From Bacteroides sp. ET71 (GTDB lineage: Bacteria > Bacteroidota > Bacteroidia > Bacteroidales > Bacteroidaceae), in assembly GCF_023336905.1 (NCBI RefSeq), contig NZ_JAMBLS010000004.1, forward strand, positions 1-64,000: DNA of 64,000 nt, written 5' to 3'. The translations under genes and the position numbers were made by a program. The notes under the pieces are model-generated. The model searched no databases and was not told the DNA's origin. It was given only the letters and a program-made list of their open reading frames with translations. How positions within the stretch are numbered: the first letter of the stretch is position 1; every line of letters starts with the position of its first letter. Below, one piece after another: positions 34,287-43,704 of the stretch.

Positions 34287-35414
34287 GTGTTCTATTTTAA
34301 AGACGTCATAGGGCAACAGGTAGCTAAAGAAAAGCTGAAACAAGAAGTGAGAGAAGGACGCATCCCTCATGCTCAACTGTTTTGCGGACCGCAAGGTAGC
34401 GGCAAATTGCCTTTGGCTTTGGCCTATGCACGCTATCTTTGTTGCAGTAACCGCAACGGGGAAGATGCTTGCGGCACCTGCCCGTCGTGCATAAAATGGA
34501 ACAAGCTTGTACATCCAGACGTACATTTCATGTTCCCCATCGTAAAAAGTGCGAAGGGGAAGAAGGAGCTCTGTGACGACTATATAGCCAACTGGCGCCA
34601 TTTGCTGACAACCACTCCTTACTTCAGCCTGAACCATTGGTTGGACGAGATGGGGGCAGAGAATGGACAAGCCATCATCTATGCGAAGGAAAGCGATGAG
34701 ATAACCCGCAAGCTCAGTCTGAAGTCAGTAGAAGGAGGATACAAAATCACCCTCGTCTGGCTGCCCGAGAAACTGCATGAAGTTTGTGCCAACAAGTTGC
34801 TCAAACTATTGGAAGAACCTCCTGAACAAACCATCTTCCTGCTGGTGAGTGAAAATCCAGAGATGATACTCCCCACTATATTGAGCCGCACACAACGTTT
34901 CAACGTACCAGGCATTGCAGAAGAAGATGTGGAAATAGCGTTATGCGAACGTTATGGCATACAACCGGAAGACAGCAAAGCCATTGCTCACATAGCCAAC
35001 GGCAATTTCATCAAAGCATTGGAGACTATCAGCCTGAACGAGGAAAACCAACAGTTCTTCGACCTGTTTGTCAGCCTGATGCGACTGGCCTGGCAACGCA
35101 AAATACGTGAAATGAAGCAATGGAGCGAACAAGTAGCAGCTTTAGGCCGAGAGCGGCAAAAGAATTTCTTGGACTATTGCCAACGCATGACACGTGAAAA
35201 CTTCATCTTCAACTTGCATCGAAAAGAGCTGAATTACCTGACACGCCAAGAGGAAAACTTCGCCACACGCTTCTCTCCGTTTGTCAATGAACGCAATGTG
35301 ACAGGCATTATGCAGGAACTAAGCGAAGCACAACTGCATATCGGGCAAAACGTCAACCCGCGTATGGTATTTTTCGACTTTGCCTTGAAGATGATTATGC
35401 TACTGAAACAATGA
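34287..35414 (+). CDS. holB: DNA polymerase III delta' subunit
   Basis: This 375-residue clamp-loader subunit has a degenerate ATPase P-loop region (GPQGSGKLPLALAYARYL), a zinc module (CCSNRNGEDACGTCPSC), VDEIT-like KLLKLLEEPPEQTIFLLVSE and SRTQRF, all typical of the gamma/tau/delta' family. The only suitable start is GTG at 34287, immediately before the conserved FKDVIGQ. It follows metF by 21 bp and precedes ricT, as in many Bacteroidetes and Firmicutes genomes. Confidence 0.93.
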   Translation: MFYFKDVIGQQVAKEKLKQEVREGRIPHAQLFCGPQGSGKLPLALAYARYLCCSNRNGEDACGTCPSCIKWNKLVHPDVHFMFPIVKSAKGKKELCDDYIANWRHLLTTTPYFSLNHWLDEMGAENGQAIIYAKESDEITRKLSLKSVEGGYKITLVWLPEKLHEVCANKLLKLLEEPPEQTIFLLVSENPEMILPTILSRTQRFNVPGIAEEDVEIALCERYGIQPEDSKAIAHIANGNFIKALETISLNEENQQFFDLFVSLMRLAWQRKIREMKQWSEQVAALGRERQKNFLDYCQRMTRENFIFNLHRKELNYLTRQEENFATRFSPFVNERNVTGIMQELSEAQLHIGQNVNPRMVFFDFALKMIMLLKQ

Positions 35415-35451
35415 ACGAACAGATTTTTTATACGATTAACAGAAACAAGAT

Positions 35452-36804
35452 ATGAAAGACAATAACGATAACCATACAGCCAAACAACACGAAGTGGCAT
35501 CCGTCAAGCCCTTCGTCCTGCACAACGGAAGTGGAAACCTCTGTTGTAAAAGCTGCGGACGCCAAGACAAGCAACTGAACACGTATGACTGGTTAGCCGA
35601 CATCCCGGGCAATACAGACGAATGTGACTTGGTAGAGGTGCAATTCAAAAACACTCGTAAAGGATATTACCGCAACAGCAACAAAATTCCACTGGAGAAA
35701 GGAGACATCGTGGCCGTTGAAGCGACTCCGGGACACGACATCGGAACGGTTACCCTGACAGGACGGCTGGTATTGCTGCAACTGAAGAAGGCCAATCTAA
35801 AGTCGGAAGCGGACATAAAACGCATCTACCGAAAGGCCAAGGCTGTGGACATGGAGAAATATCACGAAGCCAAAGCCAAAGAGCACAACACCATGATACG
35901 TTCCAGGCAAATTGCCAAGGACTTGAAGCTGGATATGAAGATTGGAGACGTGGAATACCAGGGTGACGGAAACAAAGCCATCTTCTACTACATTGCCGAT
36001 GAACGCGTAGACTTCCGACAGCTCATCAAAGTATTGGCCGATGCTTTCCATGTACGCATCGAGATGAAACAAATAGGAGCACGCCAAGAGGCCGGGCGCA
36101 TCGGAGGCATCGGCCCTTGCGGGCGGGAACTGTGTTGCGCCACATGGATGACATCGTTCGTATCGGTTGCCACTTCTGCCGCACGTTATCAAGACATTGC
36201 ACTTAACCCACAGAAATTGGCCGGACAATGTGCCAAGCTGAAATGTTGCCTGAACTACGAAGTCGACACTTACGTAGAAGCCCAAAAACGATTACCCTCG
36301 AAAGAAGTTCCTCTGGAGACGAAAGATGCCACTTATTATTGCTTCAAGACCGACATATTAAGCAACCAACTGACTTACTCGACTGCGAAAGATGTGCTGG
36401 CCAATGCCGTGACCATCAGCGGGCGCAGAGCATTTCAGGTTATCAACATGAACAAACGAGGCGAGAAGCCTGAAAGCCTGTTGGAAGACTCTCAGCAAGG
36501 AATGGAAAAGAAGAGTGTGGACCTGGTAGAACAAGACGAATTGACACGCTTCGACCGCGCCAAGAAGACGAAAAACAAGAAGAAAAAGAAATCGCCGCAA
36601 CCGCAGGCCGCTGCCAAACAATCCGGGCAACCCAAGCCCCAACAGCCTAAGCCCCAGCAGCAGTCTAAAAGCCAGTCCTCTGCCAAAAACCGGCAGGGAA
36701 AGCCCCAACAGCCGCAAGCCGCTGCCCGCAAAACCCCCAAGGCTGCGCCCGACAAGACGGCTAATGAAAAACGACCTGACAATGAAACACCGGACAAAGC
36801 ATAA
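35452..36804 (+). CDS. ricT: PSP1 domain protein (RicT/YaaT family)
   Basis: This 450-residue protein has a PSP1 core (VEVQFKNTRKGYYRN, GIGPCGRELCCATWM, KCCLNYEVDTYVEAQK) with Cys residues that in Bacillus RicT bind an iron-sulfur cluster. The Bacillus protein takes part in RNase Y targeting and differentiation. The C-terminal 90 residues are Lys/Pro/Gln/Ala-rich and probably disordered. It follows holB by 37 bp and overlaps the possible first ATG of gldH. Confidence 0.9.
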   Translation: MKDNNDNHTAKQHEVASVKPFVLHNGSGNLCCKSCGRQDKQLNTYDWLADIPGNTDECDLVEVQFKNTRKGYYRNSNKIPLEKGDIVAVEATPGHDIGTVTLTGRLVLLQLKKANLKSEADIKRIYRKAKAVDMEKYHEAKAKEHNTMIRSRQIAKDLKLDMKIGDVEYQGDGNKAIFYYIADERVDFRQLIKVLADAFHVRIEMKQIGARQEAGRIGGIGPCGRELCCATWMTSFVSVATSAARYQDIALNPQKLAGQCAKLKCCLNYEVDTYVEAQKRLPSKEVPLETKDATYYCFKTDILSNQLTYSTAKDVLANAVTISGRRAFQVINMNKRGEKPESLLEDSQQGMEKKSVDLVEQDELTRFDRAKKTKNKKKKKSPQPQAAAKQSGQPKPQQPKPQQQSKSQSSAKNRQGKPQQPQAAARKTPKAAPDKTANEKRPDNETPDKA

Positions 36805-37276
36805 GCCGGATTTCCTCATCGCATGGGCCGGTCTGTTCATCATAAGCCTGTTGACGGCTTGCCGGCCACACGTGGTTTGTCACTCCTTTCGCCCCGTCTC
36901 TTCGGCGGGGTTGAAATGGAATGACACACTGCGTTTCGAGGCTGTTTTGCCAGACAGTACGTCCGCGTATGCTCTGTGTGTCGAGCTGCGCCACCGTGTG
37001 TCTTATCCATACTGTGAGTTACCTTTGCTGTTGGCCATACAGAACGATAGCCTGACAATCTCTTTCACTGACACATTGCAGGTGGTGGTGGCCGACGAAC
37101 AAGGCCATTGGGTAAGCTCCGGTTGGAGTGACTTGCGCACGGTCTCTTCCCCACTTGTTTTTCTTCCGGCAGGGCTGAAAGATACTTGCCGCATCACCCT
37201 TACAAGCCTGCTGCCAGACAGTCTTTTGCCTGGCGTGAGCGATATCGGAATCAAAATCCTTTCCCTAAGACGTTGA
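36782..37276 (+). CDS. gldH: Gliding-motility lipoprotein GldH
   Basis: This 164-residue lipoprotein has a signal peptide ending LLTAC (Cys27). The mature domain (LKWNDTLRFEAVLPDSTSAYALCVELRH, PYCELPLLLAIQND) matches GldH, an envelope lipoprotein linked to gliding in Flavobacterium but conserved in non-gliding Bacteroides. ATG at 36782 is used; an in-frame ATG at 36764 is also possible. It overlaps the 3' end of ricT, as in other Bacteroidetes. Confidence 0.85.
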   Translation: MKHRTKHKPDFLIAWAGLFIISLLTACRPHVVCHSFRPVSSAGLKWNDTLRFEAVLPDSTSAYALCVELRHRVSYPYCELPLLLAIQNDSLTISFTDTLQVVVADEQGHWVSSGWSDLRTVSSPLVFLPAGLKDTCRITLTSLLPDSLLPGVSDIGIKILSLRR

Positions 37277-37314
37277 CCTCCGCCGAGAGCCAAGCCCGGA
37301 GCCGACGCTTCATC

Positions 37315-38076
37315 TCAACCCATAGTCAACATGCTTTCCAGCGCTTCGGCATTGAGGCGCAGGTAGAACTGTCCTTTGTAGGCCACGGAGATTGCCCCGG
37401 TTTCTTCGGACACGATGATGGCATGCGCATCGGACACTTGGGAGATGCCCAGGGCGGCACGGTGCCGCAGTCCCAGTTCTTTGGGGATGTCCAGATTGTG
37501 TGACACGGGCAATATGCAGCCGGCTGCCTTGATGTGCTTTTTGCTGATGACCATGGCGCCGTCGTGCAGCGGACTGTTCTTGAAGAAGATGTTCTCGATG
37601 AGCCTCTGGTTGATATTGGCGTCGATGACCTCGCCCGTACGCACCACGTCGTCCAAAGGCATGTCGTGCTCGATGACGATGAGTGCGCCGACCTTCTGTT
37701 TACCCATACTGATACAGGCCATGACGATGGGCATGATGTCTTCGTGCGTCACGTCGGCCTCTTTATTCCCCGTAAAGAAACGGACAAAGCGCTTGATGTG
37801 CTGGTGCGAGCCCAGGGTCAAGAGGAAGCGGCGTATCTCTTCTTGAAAGAGTATGATGAGCGCCAGGACGCCCACGCTGACTAACTTGTCGAAGATGGAG
37901 CCCAGGAGCTTCATCTCCAGCACTTGCGACACAACCAGCCAAATCAGAATGAAGACCAGGATGCCTATAAAGATATTGAGCGAGCCGGAGGCTTTCATCA
38001 GCTTGTACGTATAATACAAGAGCAGGGCGACCAGCAGGATGTCTATGAAATCTTTGATGCCAAATGCGAAAAACAC
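37315..38076 (-). CDS. cdaA: Diadenylate cyclase CdaA
   Basis: This 253-residue membrane protein makes cyclic di-AMP from two ATP. Three N-terminal membrane helices (residues about 8-85) precede the DAC domain with the catalytic motifs LHDGAMVI and LGLRHRAALG. The only plausible start is GTG at 38074-38076. It lies 11 bp downstream of folP, the folP-cdaA pair seen across Bacteroidetes. No CdaR or GlmM homologue is in the window. Confidence 0.95.
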   Translation of the reverse strand: MFFAFGIKDFIDILLVALLLYYTYKLMKASGSLNIFIGILVFILIWLVVSQVLEMKLLGSIFDKLVSVGVLALIILFQEEIRRFLLTLGSHQHIKRFVRFFTGNKEADVTHEDIMPIVMACISMGKQKVGALIVIEHDMPLDDVVRTGEVIDANINQRLIENIFFKNSPLHDGAMVISKKHIKAAGCILPVSHNLDIPKELGLRHRAALGISQVSDAHAIIVSEETGAISVAYKGQFYLRLNAEALESMLTMG

Positions 38077-38087
38077 GGAAGTACAGG

Positions 38088-38951
38088 TTAATGGTTAGCG
38101 GTAAATGAAGATTGAGCTTGCATGGCGCCGAACAGGCGGACAGCCTCGACGGCGGGGCGCACGTCGTGCACGCGCAAGATGCGGGCACCTTTCGTCAGGC
38201 ACAAGGTGTTCAGCACGGTGGTGCCGTTCAGGGCTTGGTCGGGTGTGGTGTCCAGCACGCGGCAAATCATGGACTTGCGCGAAATGCCGGCCAGGACGGG
38301 CAGGCCGAACAGAGCCAGTTCGTCCAAGCAGGCCAGCAGGCGGTAATTGTCGTCCACGGTTTTCCCGAAGCCGAAGCCGGGGTCCAGGATGATGTCACGC
38401 ACGCCCAGCTCGCGGAGCTGCTGCACCTTGCGGGCCAGGTAGAGGATGACTTCGCGCAAGACGTCGTCATAGTGCGGCGCTTGCTGCATGGTCTGGGGAG
38501 TGCCCTGCATGTGCATGAGGATGTAGGGGACGCCCAGCGCGGCGACGGTGGAGAACATGTCCGCATCGAGTTCGCCTCCGGAGATGTCGTTGATGATGGC
38601 CACGCCGTATTCCTCGACGCAACGCCGCGCCACGTCGGCCCGGAACGTGTCGACGGACAACACGGCCTCTTCACTGACCGCCCGCACGGCTTTCAGGGCC
38701 AGGCTGAGGCGTGCCCACTCTTCGTCGGGCGACACTTCGGCAGCACCGGGTCGGGTAGAGTATCCGCCGATGTCTATGATGTCGGCACCATCGGCCAGCA
38801 ACTGCTCGGCGCGGCGGGCCACTTCGGTTTCGGAAAACGTGCGGCTTGCGGCGAAGAAAGAGTCGGGCGTCACGTTCAGGATGCCCATGACGCGGGGGAC
38901 GGACAAGTCCATCAGGCGGCCATTCACGTTTATGTACAATGTATCCTGCAT
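38088..38951 (-). CDS. folP: Dihydropteroate synthase
   Basis: This 287-residue enzyme condenses p-aminobenzoate with dihydropterin pyrophosphate in folate synthesis and is the sulfonamide target. Signatures are MGILNVTPDSFF, ADIIDIGGYSTRPGA, IINDISGG and ILDPGFGFGKTVDDN. ATG at 38951 is preferred to an in-frame TTG 18 nt upstream. It has a TACCTTTG -7 box at 39007-39014 and is followed by cdaA. Confidence 0.95.
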   Translation of the reverse strand: MQDTLYINVNGRLMDLSVPRVMGILNVTPDSFFAASRTFSETEVARRAEQLLADGADIIDIGGYSTRPGAAEVSPDEEWARLSLALKAVRAVSEEAVLSVDTFRADVARRCVEEYGVAIINDISGGELDADMFSTVAALGVPYILMHMQGTPQTMQQAPHYDDVLREVILYLARKVQQLRELGVRDIILDPGFGFGKTVDDNYRLLACLDELALFGLPVLAGISRKSMICRVLDTTPDQALNGTTVLNTLCLTKGARILRVHDVRPAVEAVRLFGAMQAQSSFTANH

Positions 38952-39006
38952 AGATAAGAATCTTTTCAACGGATGCGGCCAACGATGGCCCTCCGCATAT
39001 TTCCTG

Positions 39007-39014
39007 CAAAGGTA
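39007..39014 (-). promoter_or_regulatory. -7 box of folP-cdaA
   Basis: Minus-strand TACCTTTG, transcript start expected near 39000, a leader of about 50 nt. Confidence 0.6.
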
Positions 39015-39073
39015 AGGAATTATGCAGTCCCTTCATACGGGTGAAAGAGAAAAAAAATCGCAAGCGCTCGACA

Positions 39074-39145
39074 GAGCCTTGCCCCGTGTGCGGAAGAGGC
39101 ACGGCCCGTGTGCGGAACGGGCGCGGCTCGTGTCCGTCAGAGCCA
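39074..39145. repeat. GCCCCGTGTGCGGAAGAG-type repeat E1
   Basis: Imperfect tandem units of CCCGTGTGCGGAA in the folP-murF intergenic region. The same 18-base core is at 46718-46735. Confidence 0.6.
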
Positions 39146-39241
39146 CGGCGCTGTTTCGGTGCAAGCAACCACGTCGTGCAGAGCGGGATAGGAGGGACAG
39201 GAAAAGCGGCCTCCGGCGATGGATTTCCAAAAGAAAAGACC

Positions 39242-39249
39242 TACCTTTG
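39242..39249 (+). promoter_or_regulatory. -7 box of murF
   Basis: TACCTTTG, 32 nt before ATG 39282; this excludes the in-frame ATG at 39219. Confidence 0.65.
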
Positions 39250-39281
39250 CAGCGTTTTTTAATTGGCTTACAGAAAGACGT

Positions 39282-40586
39282 ATGGACATAGATTCACTCT
39301 ATCGGATATTCCTGCAATCCTCGGGCGTGACCACCGACAGCCGCCGTTGCCCCGCAGGGTCGCTGTTTTTCGCCCTCCGGGGCGACACGTTCGACGGCAA
39401 TGCCTTTGCCGCCCAGGCTTTGGAGAACGGATGCACGCACGCCGTCGTCGACAACCCCGCCTGCCTGCCGCAAGATGACGCGCGCTATGTGCTGGTGGAC
39501 GACTGCCTCCGCACGTTGCAGCTTCTGGCACGCCACCACCGTCGCACGCTGGGCACGCGCATCATCGGCATCACCGGCACCAACGGGAAGACGACGACCA
39601 AGGAACTGATGGCCGCCGTACTGTCGACCTCCTTCCGCCTGCACTACACGCAGGGCAATCTGAACAACCACATCGGCGTGCCCCTGACACTGCTAGGGCT
39701 GCGGCCCGAGCATCAACTGGCCGTGGTAGAGATGGGCGCCAGCCACCCCGGAGACATCCGTGAGCTGGTGGAGATAGCAGAGCCGGACTTCGGCCTTATC
39801 ACCAACGTGGGCAAGGCTCATCTGGAAGGTTTCGGTTCGTTCGAAGGCGTCATACGCACCAAAGGAGAATTGTTCGACTACCTGCGCAGCCGGGGCGGGG
39901 CCACGGTGTTCGTACACGACGACAACGACTGGCTGAAAGACATGGCGCACGACTTGCGGCAAATCCGTTATGGCTCACGCGAAGGACTCTTCGTCACGGG
40001 CCGCATGACGCAGAACTCGCCCTACCTGGGATTCGAGTGGAAAGCCGAAGGCGAAAGCGCCGCACACACCGTGCAGACGCGACTCATCGGCGAATACAAC
40101 CTGCCCAACGCGCTGGCAGCAGCCACCGTCGGACGCTTCTTCGGCGTCCCGGCCACGGACATCGACCGCGCCCTCGAAAACTACGTGCCGCACAACAACC
40201 GCTCGCAACTGGTACAGACCGCTGACAACACCCTCATCGTCGACGCCTACAACGCCAACCCCACCAGCATGATGGCCGCCATAGAAAACTTCCGCAAGAT
40301 GCAAGCACCGAGCAAGATGCTCATCCTGGGCGACATGCGCGAACTGGGCGCAGACAGCGCCGCCGAACACCAGCACATCGTCGACCACCTCGAAGCCTGC
40401 GGTCTGACGGACGTCGTGCTCGTCGGCAGCCAGTTTGCCGCCACGCGCCACTCCTGTCCCACCTACGCCGACGCACCCGCCCTCATCGCCGCCCTGGAGG
40501 TCGAGCGCCCCACGGGAAAGACCATCCTCATCAAAGGCTCGAACGGCATCCACCTGCAAAGCGTGGCCGAAGCCCTGATGAAATGA
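39282..40586 (+). CDS. murF: UDP-MurNAc-tripeptide--D-Ala-D-Ala ligase
   Basis: This 434-residue cytoplasmic ligase adds D-Ala-D-Ala to UDP-MurNAc-tripeptide in peptidoglycan synthesis. It has the ATP-binding GITGTNGKTTTKEL (about residues 97-110), a central GEYNLPNALAA and VDAYNANPTSM. The start is fixed by the -7 box upstream. An AATGAAG-type repeat overlaps its stop codon. It stands alone here, outside the mraZ-rsmH cluster that begins at 62492. Confidence 0.95.
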   Translation: MDIDSLYRIFLQSSGVTTDSRRCPAGSLFFALRGDTFDGNAFAAQALENGCTHAVVDNPACLPQDDARYVLVDDCLRTLQLLARHHRRTLGTRIIGITGTNGKTTTKELMAAVLSTSFRLHYTQGNLNNHIGVPLTLLGLRPEHQLAVVEMGASHPGDIRELVEIAEPDFGLITNVGKAHLEGFGSFEGVIRTKGELFDYLRSRGGATVFVHDDNDWLKDMAHDLRQIRYGSREGLFVTGRMTQNSPYLGFEWKAEGESAAHTVQTRLIGEYNLPNALAAATVGRFFGVPATDIDRALENYVPHNNRSQLVQTADNTLIVDAYNANPTSMMAAIENFRKMQAPSKMLILGDMRELGADSAAEHQHIVDHLEACGLTDVVLVGSQFAATRHSCPTYADAPALIAALEVERPTGKTILIKGSNGIHLQSVAEALMK

Positions 40587-40622
40587 AGGATGAAGAATCG
40601 CGCTGCGCGCTAAATGAAGAAT
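40582..40622. repeat. AATGAAGAA-type repeat D2 overlapping the murF stop
   Basis: AATGAAGGATGAAGAATCG ... AAATGAAGAATCC around a GCGCTGCGCGC core; same family as D1, D3 and D4. Confidence 0.5.
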
Positions 40623-40629
40623 CCAGAGG

Positions 40630-41013
40630 CTATTTGAAGAACTTTTTGCGCACCACCAACGCCACGGCCGACGCCAACACGGCGCCCGTGGCGTTCGCCG
40701 CAAAGTCCAGCCAGTCGCCGCCCCGGTAAGTCGTGCAATAAGCCTGGAGCAACTCCACCACCCCGCTGAACAGCACCGGACAGAGGAAAGCCCCCACCCA
40801 CGCATGCCACAAAGGCGTGTGGTCGCGGCGGTGCGCCCGCAGAAATTCGAACCACAACATGCCCGACATGCCGAAGTACATACATACGTGCACCACCTTG
40901 TCGATATTGGGGATGCCATCCAACTCCGTGCTGGGCGGACGGAAGAAAGACAGATACACCACGGCCGAAATGACCAGCAGGGACACGGGATATCTTTTCA
41001 AGAAATACAGCAT
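40630..41013 (-). CDS. VanZ-like membrane protein
   Basis: This 127-residue protein has four predicted membrane helices and the VanZ-family motifs KVVHVCMYFGMSGML and GVVELLQAYCTTYRGGDWLDFAANATGA. Function is not established for this family outside teicoplanin resistance clusters. It is transcribed from a TACTTTTG box 30 nt upstream, divergently from the NSS transporter. Confidence 0.85.
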   Translation of the reverse strand: MLYFLKRYPVSLLVISAVVYLSFFRPPSTELDGIPNIDKVVHVCMYFGMSGMLWFEFLRAHRRDHTPLWHAWVGAFLCPVLFSGVVELLQAYCTTYRGGDWLDFAANATGAVLASAVALVVRKKFFK

Positions 41014-41042
41014 AGACTTCGAATTATTTACGTATTGCGCTC

Positions 41043-41070
41043 CAAAAGTACGGAAGTTTTCCTACATTTG
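41043..41070. promoter_or_regulatory. Divergent -7 boxes for the VanZ-like and NSS transporter genes
   Basis: Minus-strand TACTTTTG (41043-41050) and plus-strand TACATTTG (41063-41070) are only 12 bp apart and back to back. Both cannot easily be occupied by polymerase at the same time. Confidence 0.65.
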
Positions 41071-41118
41071 CACGAAACAATCAGCTTTAATAACAATTTG
41101 TAAGAAAACCACGAAACA

Positions 41119-42483
41119 ATGGCAAGCAACAACCGGGCCAACTTCGGCACCAAACTGGGCGTGATACTCGCCTCCGCAGGCTCAGCCGTAGGGCTGGGCA
41201 ACATCTGGCGCTTCCCCTACATGACGGGCGAATATGGCGGCGCCGCTTTCATCTTCGTCTACTTAGGCTGCGTGCTGCTGTTCGGCGCGCCCATCATGAT
41301 GGCCGAGTTCCTCATCGGGCGACGCTCGCAGTCCAACACCGCCCGCGCCTACCAGAAACTGGCGCCCGGCACCCAATGGCGTTGGGTGGGGCGCATGGGC
41401 GTGCTGGCCGGATTTCTTATTCTGAGTTACTACTCCGTCGTAGCCGGATGGACGTTGGAATACATCTGTGCCGCCGGCCTGGGCCACTTTGCCGGGAAAG
41501 GCCCCGCCGACTACGTAGCGTTGTACGACACGTTTGTCAGCAATCCCTGGCTCCCGGTGGTATGGACCGTCTTGTTCTTGCTCATCACCCACTTCATTAT
41601 AGTGAAAGGCGTGGAGAAAGGCATCGAGCGTTCGTCCAAAATCATGATGCCCGCCCTCTTCATCCTGTTGCTCATCCTCGCCGTCTGTGCACTGCTGTTG
41701 CCAGGCTCCGGTCGGGGCATCGAGTTCTTGCTGAAGCCCGACTTCGAGAAAGTGGACGGCGGCGTGCTGCTGGCCGCCATGGGACAGGCCTTCTTCTCAC
41801 TCAGCCTCGGCATGGGTTGCCTCTGCACCTACGCCTCGTACTTCAAGCCCGACACCAACCTGCCCAAGACAGCCTTCAGCGTCGCAGTCATCGACACCTG
41901 CGTAGCCATCCTGGCCGGCGTCATCATCTTTCCGGCCGCTTTCGCCGTGGGCATCCAGCCCGACTCCGGCCCCGGCCTGCTGTTCGTCACCCTGCCCAAC
42001 GTCTTCCAGCAAGCCTTTGGCAACGTGCCCTTCATAGCCGCCCTGCTGGCGGTGATGTTCTACATCCTGCTGGCTCTGGCCGCACTGACCTCCACCATCT
42101 CGCTCCACGAAGTGGTGACCGCCTACCTGCACGAAGAGTTCAACCTCTCGCGCGGCAAGGCCGCCCGCCTCGTTACAGCCGGCTGCATCATTCTGGGCAC
42201 GTTCTGCTCGCTGTCGCTGGGCGTGGGGCGGGAGTACACCCTGTTCGGCATGACACTGTTTGACCTCTTCGACTTTGTCACAGCCAAGCTGATGCTGCCG
42301 CTCGGCGGACTGTTCATCGCCCTCTTTACGGGCTGGTATCTGGACAAGAAGATTGTGTGGGAGGAGCTCACCAACCGCGGCACCCTGAAGGTACGCATCT
42401 ACCGCCTCATCGTGTTCCTGCTGAAGTTCGTCGCCCCAATAGGCATCGCTTTTGTCTTTATCAACGAATTGAAACTCTTGTAA
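41119..42483 (+). CDS. Sodium-dependent transporter, NSS/SNF family
   Basis: This 454-residue protein has about 11-12 membrane helices and the neurotransmitter:sodium symporter signature GSAVGLGNIWRFPYMTGEYGG, which forms the Na/substrate site in the LeuT fold. The substrate is likely an amino acid; it cannot be read from the sequence. It is 10 bp upstream of the NamZ-like gene and may be co-transcribed with the peptidoglycan salvage genes. Confidence 0.9.
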   Translation: MASNNRANFGTKLGVILASAGSAVGLGNIWRFPYMTGEYGGAAFIFVYLGCVLLFGAPIMMAEFLIGRRSQSNTARAYQKLAPGTQWRWVGRMGVLAGFLILSYYSVVAGWTLEYICAAGLGHFAGKGPADYVALYDTFVSNPWLPVVWTVLFLLITHFIIVKGVEKGIERSSKIMMPALFILLLILAVCALLLPGSGRGIEFLLKPDFEKVDGGVLLAAMGQAFFSLSLGMGCLCTYASYFKPDTNLPKTAFSVAVIDTCVAILAGVIIFPAAFAVGIQPDSGPGLLFVTLPNVFQQAFGNVPFIAALLAVMFYILLALAALTSTISLHEVVTAYLHEEFNLSRGKAARLVTAGCIILGTFCSLSLGVGREYTLFGMTLFDLFDFVTAKLMLPLGGLFIALFTGWYLDKKIVWEELTNRGTLKVRIYRLIVFLLKFVAPIGIAFVFINELKLL

Positions 42484-42493
42484 ACACCCCGCT

Positions 42494-43684
42494 ATGAAAG
42501 GAATCCGACCCTTACGAATCAGGCAACGCCTGTGGCTCGCGCTTCTGCTGCTGTGTGTCGGCCTGCCCGGCGCGGCACAGTCCCGTGTCATCCCCGGCGA
42601 CGAACAGACGGAACGCTACTTTCCCCTGCTGGAAGGGAAACGCATCGCCATCTTCTCCAACCACACGGGCATGATTGGTGACAAGCACCTGCTGGACCTG
42701 CTGCTGGAAAACAAATTCAACGTCGTGGCCATCTTCTCGCCCGAACACGGGTTTCGTGGCAATGCCGACGCCGGCGAACACGTGTCCAGCTCGACCGACC
42801 CGCAGACGGGCGTCCCCATCCTCTCCCTTTATGACGGAAAACTGGGCAAACCCAGCGCAGCGTCCATGAGCAAGTTTGACCTGCTCATCGTAGACATACA
42901 AGACGTGGGCCTGCGCTTCTACACCTACTACGCCTCGATGTGCCGCCTGATGGACGCCTGCGCGGAACACGGCAAGCAGATGCTCATCCTGGACCGCCCC
43001 AATCCGAACGGTCACTACGTCGACGGCCCCTTGCTGGACATGCGCTACAAGTCAGCGGTGGGCTGGCTTCCCCTGCCCGTAGTGCACGGCATGACCTTAG
43101 GAGAGTTGGCCCGCATGGTGAACGGCGAAGGCTGGCTGCCGGAAGGGCGGACGTGCGACATCACCGTCATACCTTGCCGGAACTACACGCACCAGACGCC
43201 TTACCGACTGCCCGTCCCGCCCTCGCCCAACCTGCCCAACATGAAAGCGGTGTATCTCTACGCCTCGCTTTGCTATTTCGAAGCGACACCGGTCAGTCTG
43301 GGGCGCGGCACGTCGCTGCCCTTCCAGGTCTACGGCCATCCGGAGATGACGGGCTACCGCTACAGCTTCACCCCGCACAGCCTGCCCGGCGCCAAGAATC
43401 CTCCGCAGAAGGATAAGCTGTGCCACGGCGTCGACCTCAGCCAACTGAGTGAAGAGGAGCTCCGCCACAAAGGCATCGACCTGTCTTACCTCATCGACGC
43501 CTACCGCAACCTGAACCTGGGCGACCGCTTCTTTACGTCGTTCTTCGAGAAACTGATGGGCGTGGCCTACGTGCGGAAGATGATAGAAGACGGGCGTAGC
43601 GCGGAAGAGATAGAGGCGACGTGGGCCGACGACGTGGCGCGCTTTAAGCAACAACGCAAACCTTACCTGCTTTATGCAGAATAA
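42494..43684 (+). CDS. namZ: Exo-beta-N-acetylmuramidase-like protein (NamZ, DUF1343, GH171)
   Basis: This 396-residue protein has a Sec signal peptide ending GAAQS, so it acts in the periplasm. DUF1343 hallmarks are FSNHTGMIGDKHLLDLL, IFSPEHGFRGNADAGE, FDLLIVDIQDVGLRFYTY and LDRPNPNGH. Characterised members (Bacillus NamZ) release MurNAc from the non-reducing end of peptidoglycan fragments. It begins the likely salvage operon, 20 bp before the symporter gene. Confidence 0.88.
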   Translation: MKGIRPLRIRQRLWLALLLLCVGLPGAAQSRVIPGDEQTERYFPLLEGKRIAIFSNHTGMIGDKHLLDLLLENKFNVVAIFSPEHGFRGNADAGEHVSSSTDPQTGVPILSLYDGKLGKPSAASMSKFDLLIVDIQDVGLRFYTYYASMCRLMDACAEHGKQMLILDRPNPNGHYVDGPLLDMRYKSAVGWLPLPVVHGMTLGELARMVNGEGWLPEGRTCDITVIPCRNYTHQTPYRLPVPPSPNLPNMKAVYLYASLCYFEATPVSLGRGTSLPFQVYGHPEMTGYRYSFTPHSLPGAKNPPQKDKLCHGVDLSQLSEEELRHKGIDLSYLIDAYRNLNLGDRFFTSFFEKLMGVAYVRKMIEDGRSAEEIEATWADDVARFKQQRKPYLLYAE

Positions 43685-43704
43685 CCCTTAACGAAAGAAG
43701 ACTT

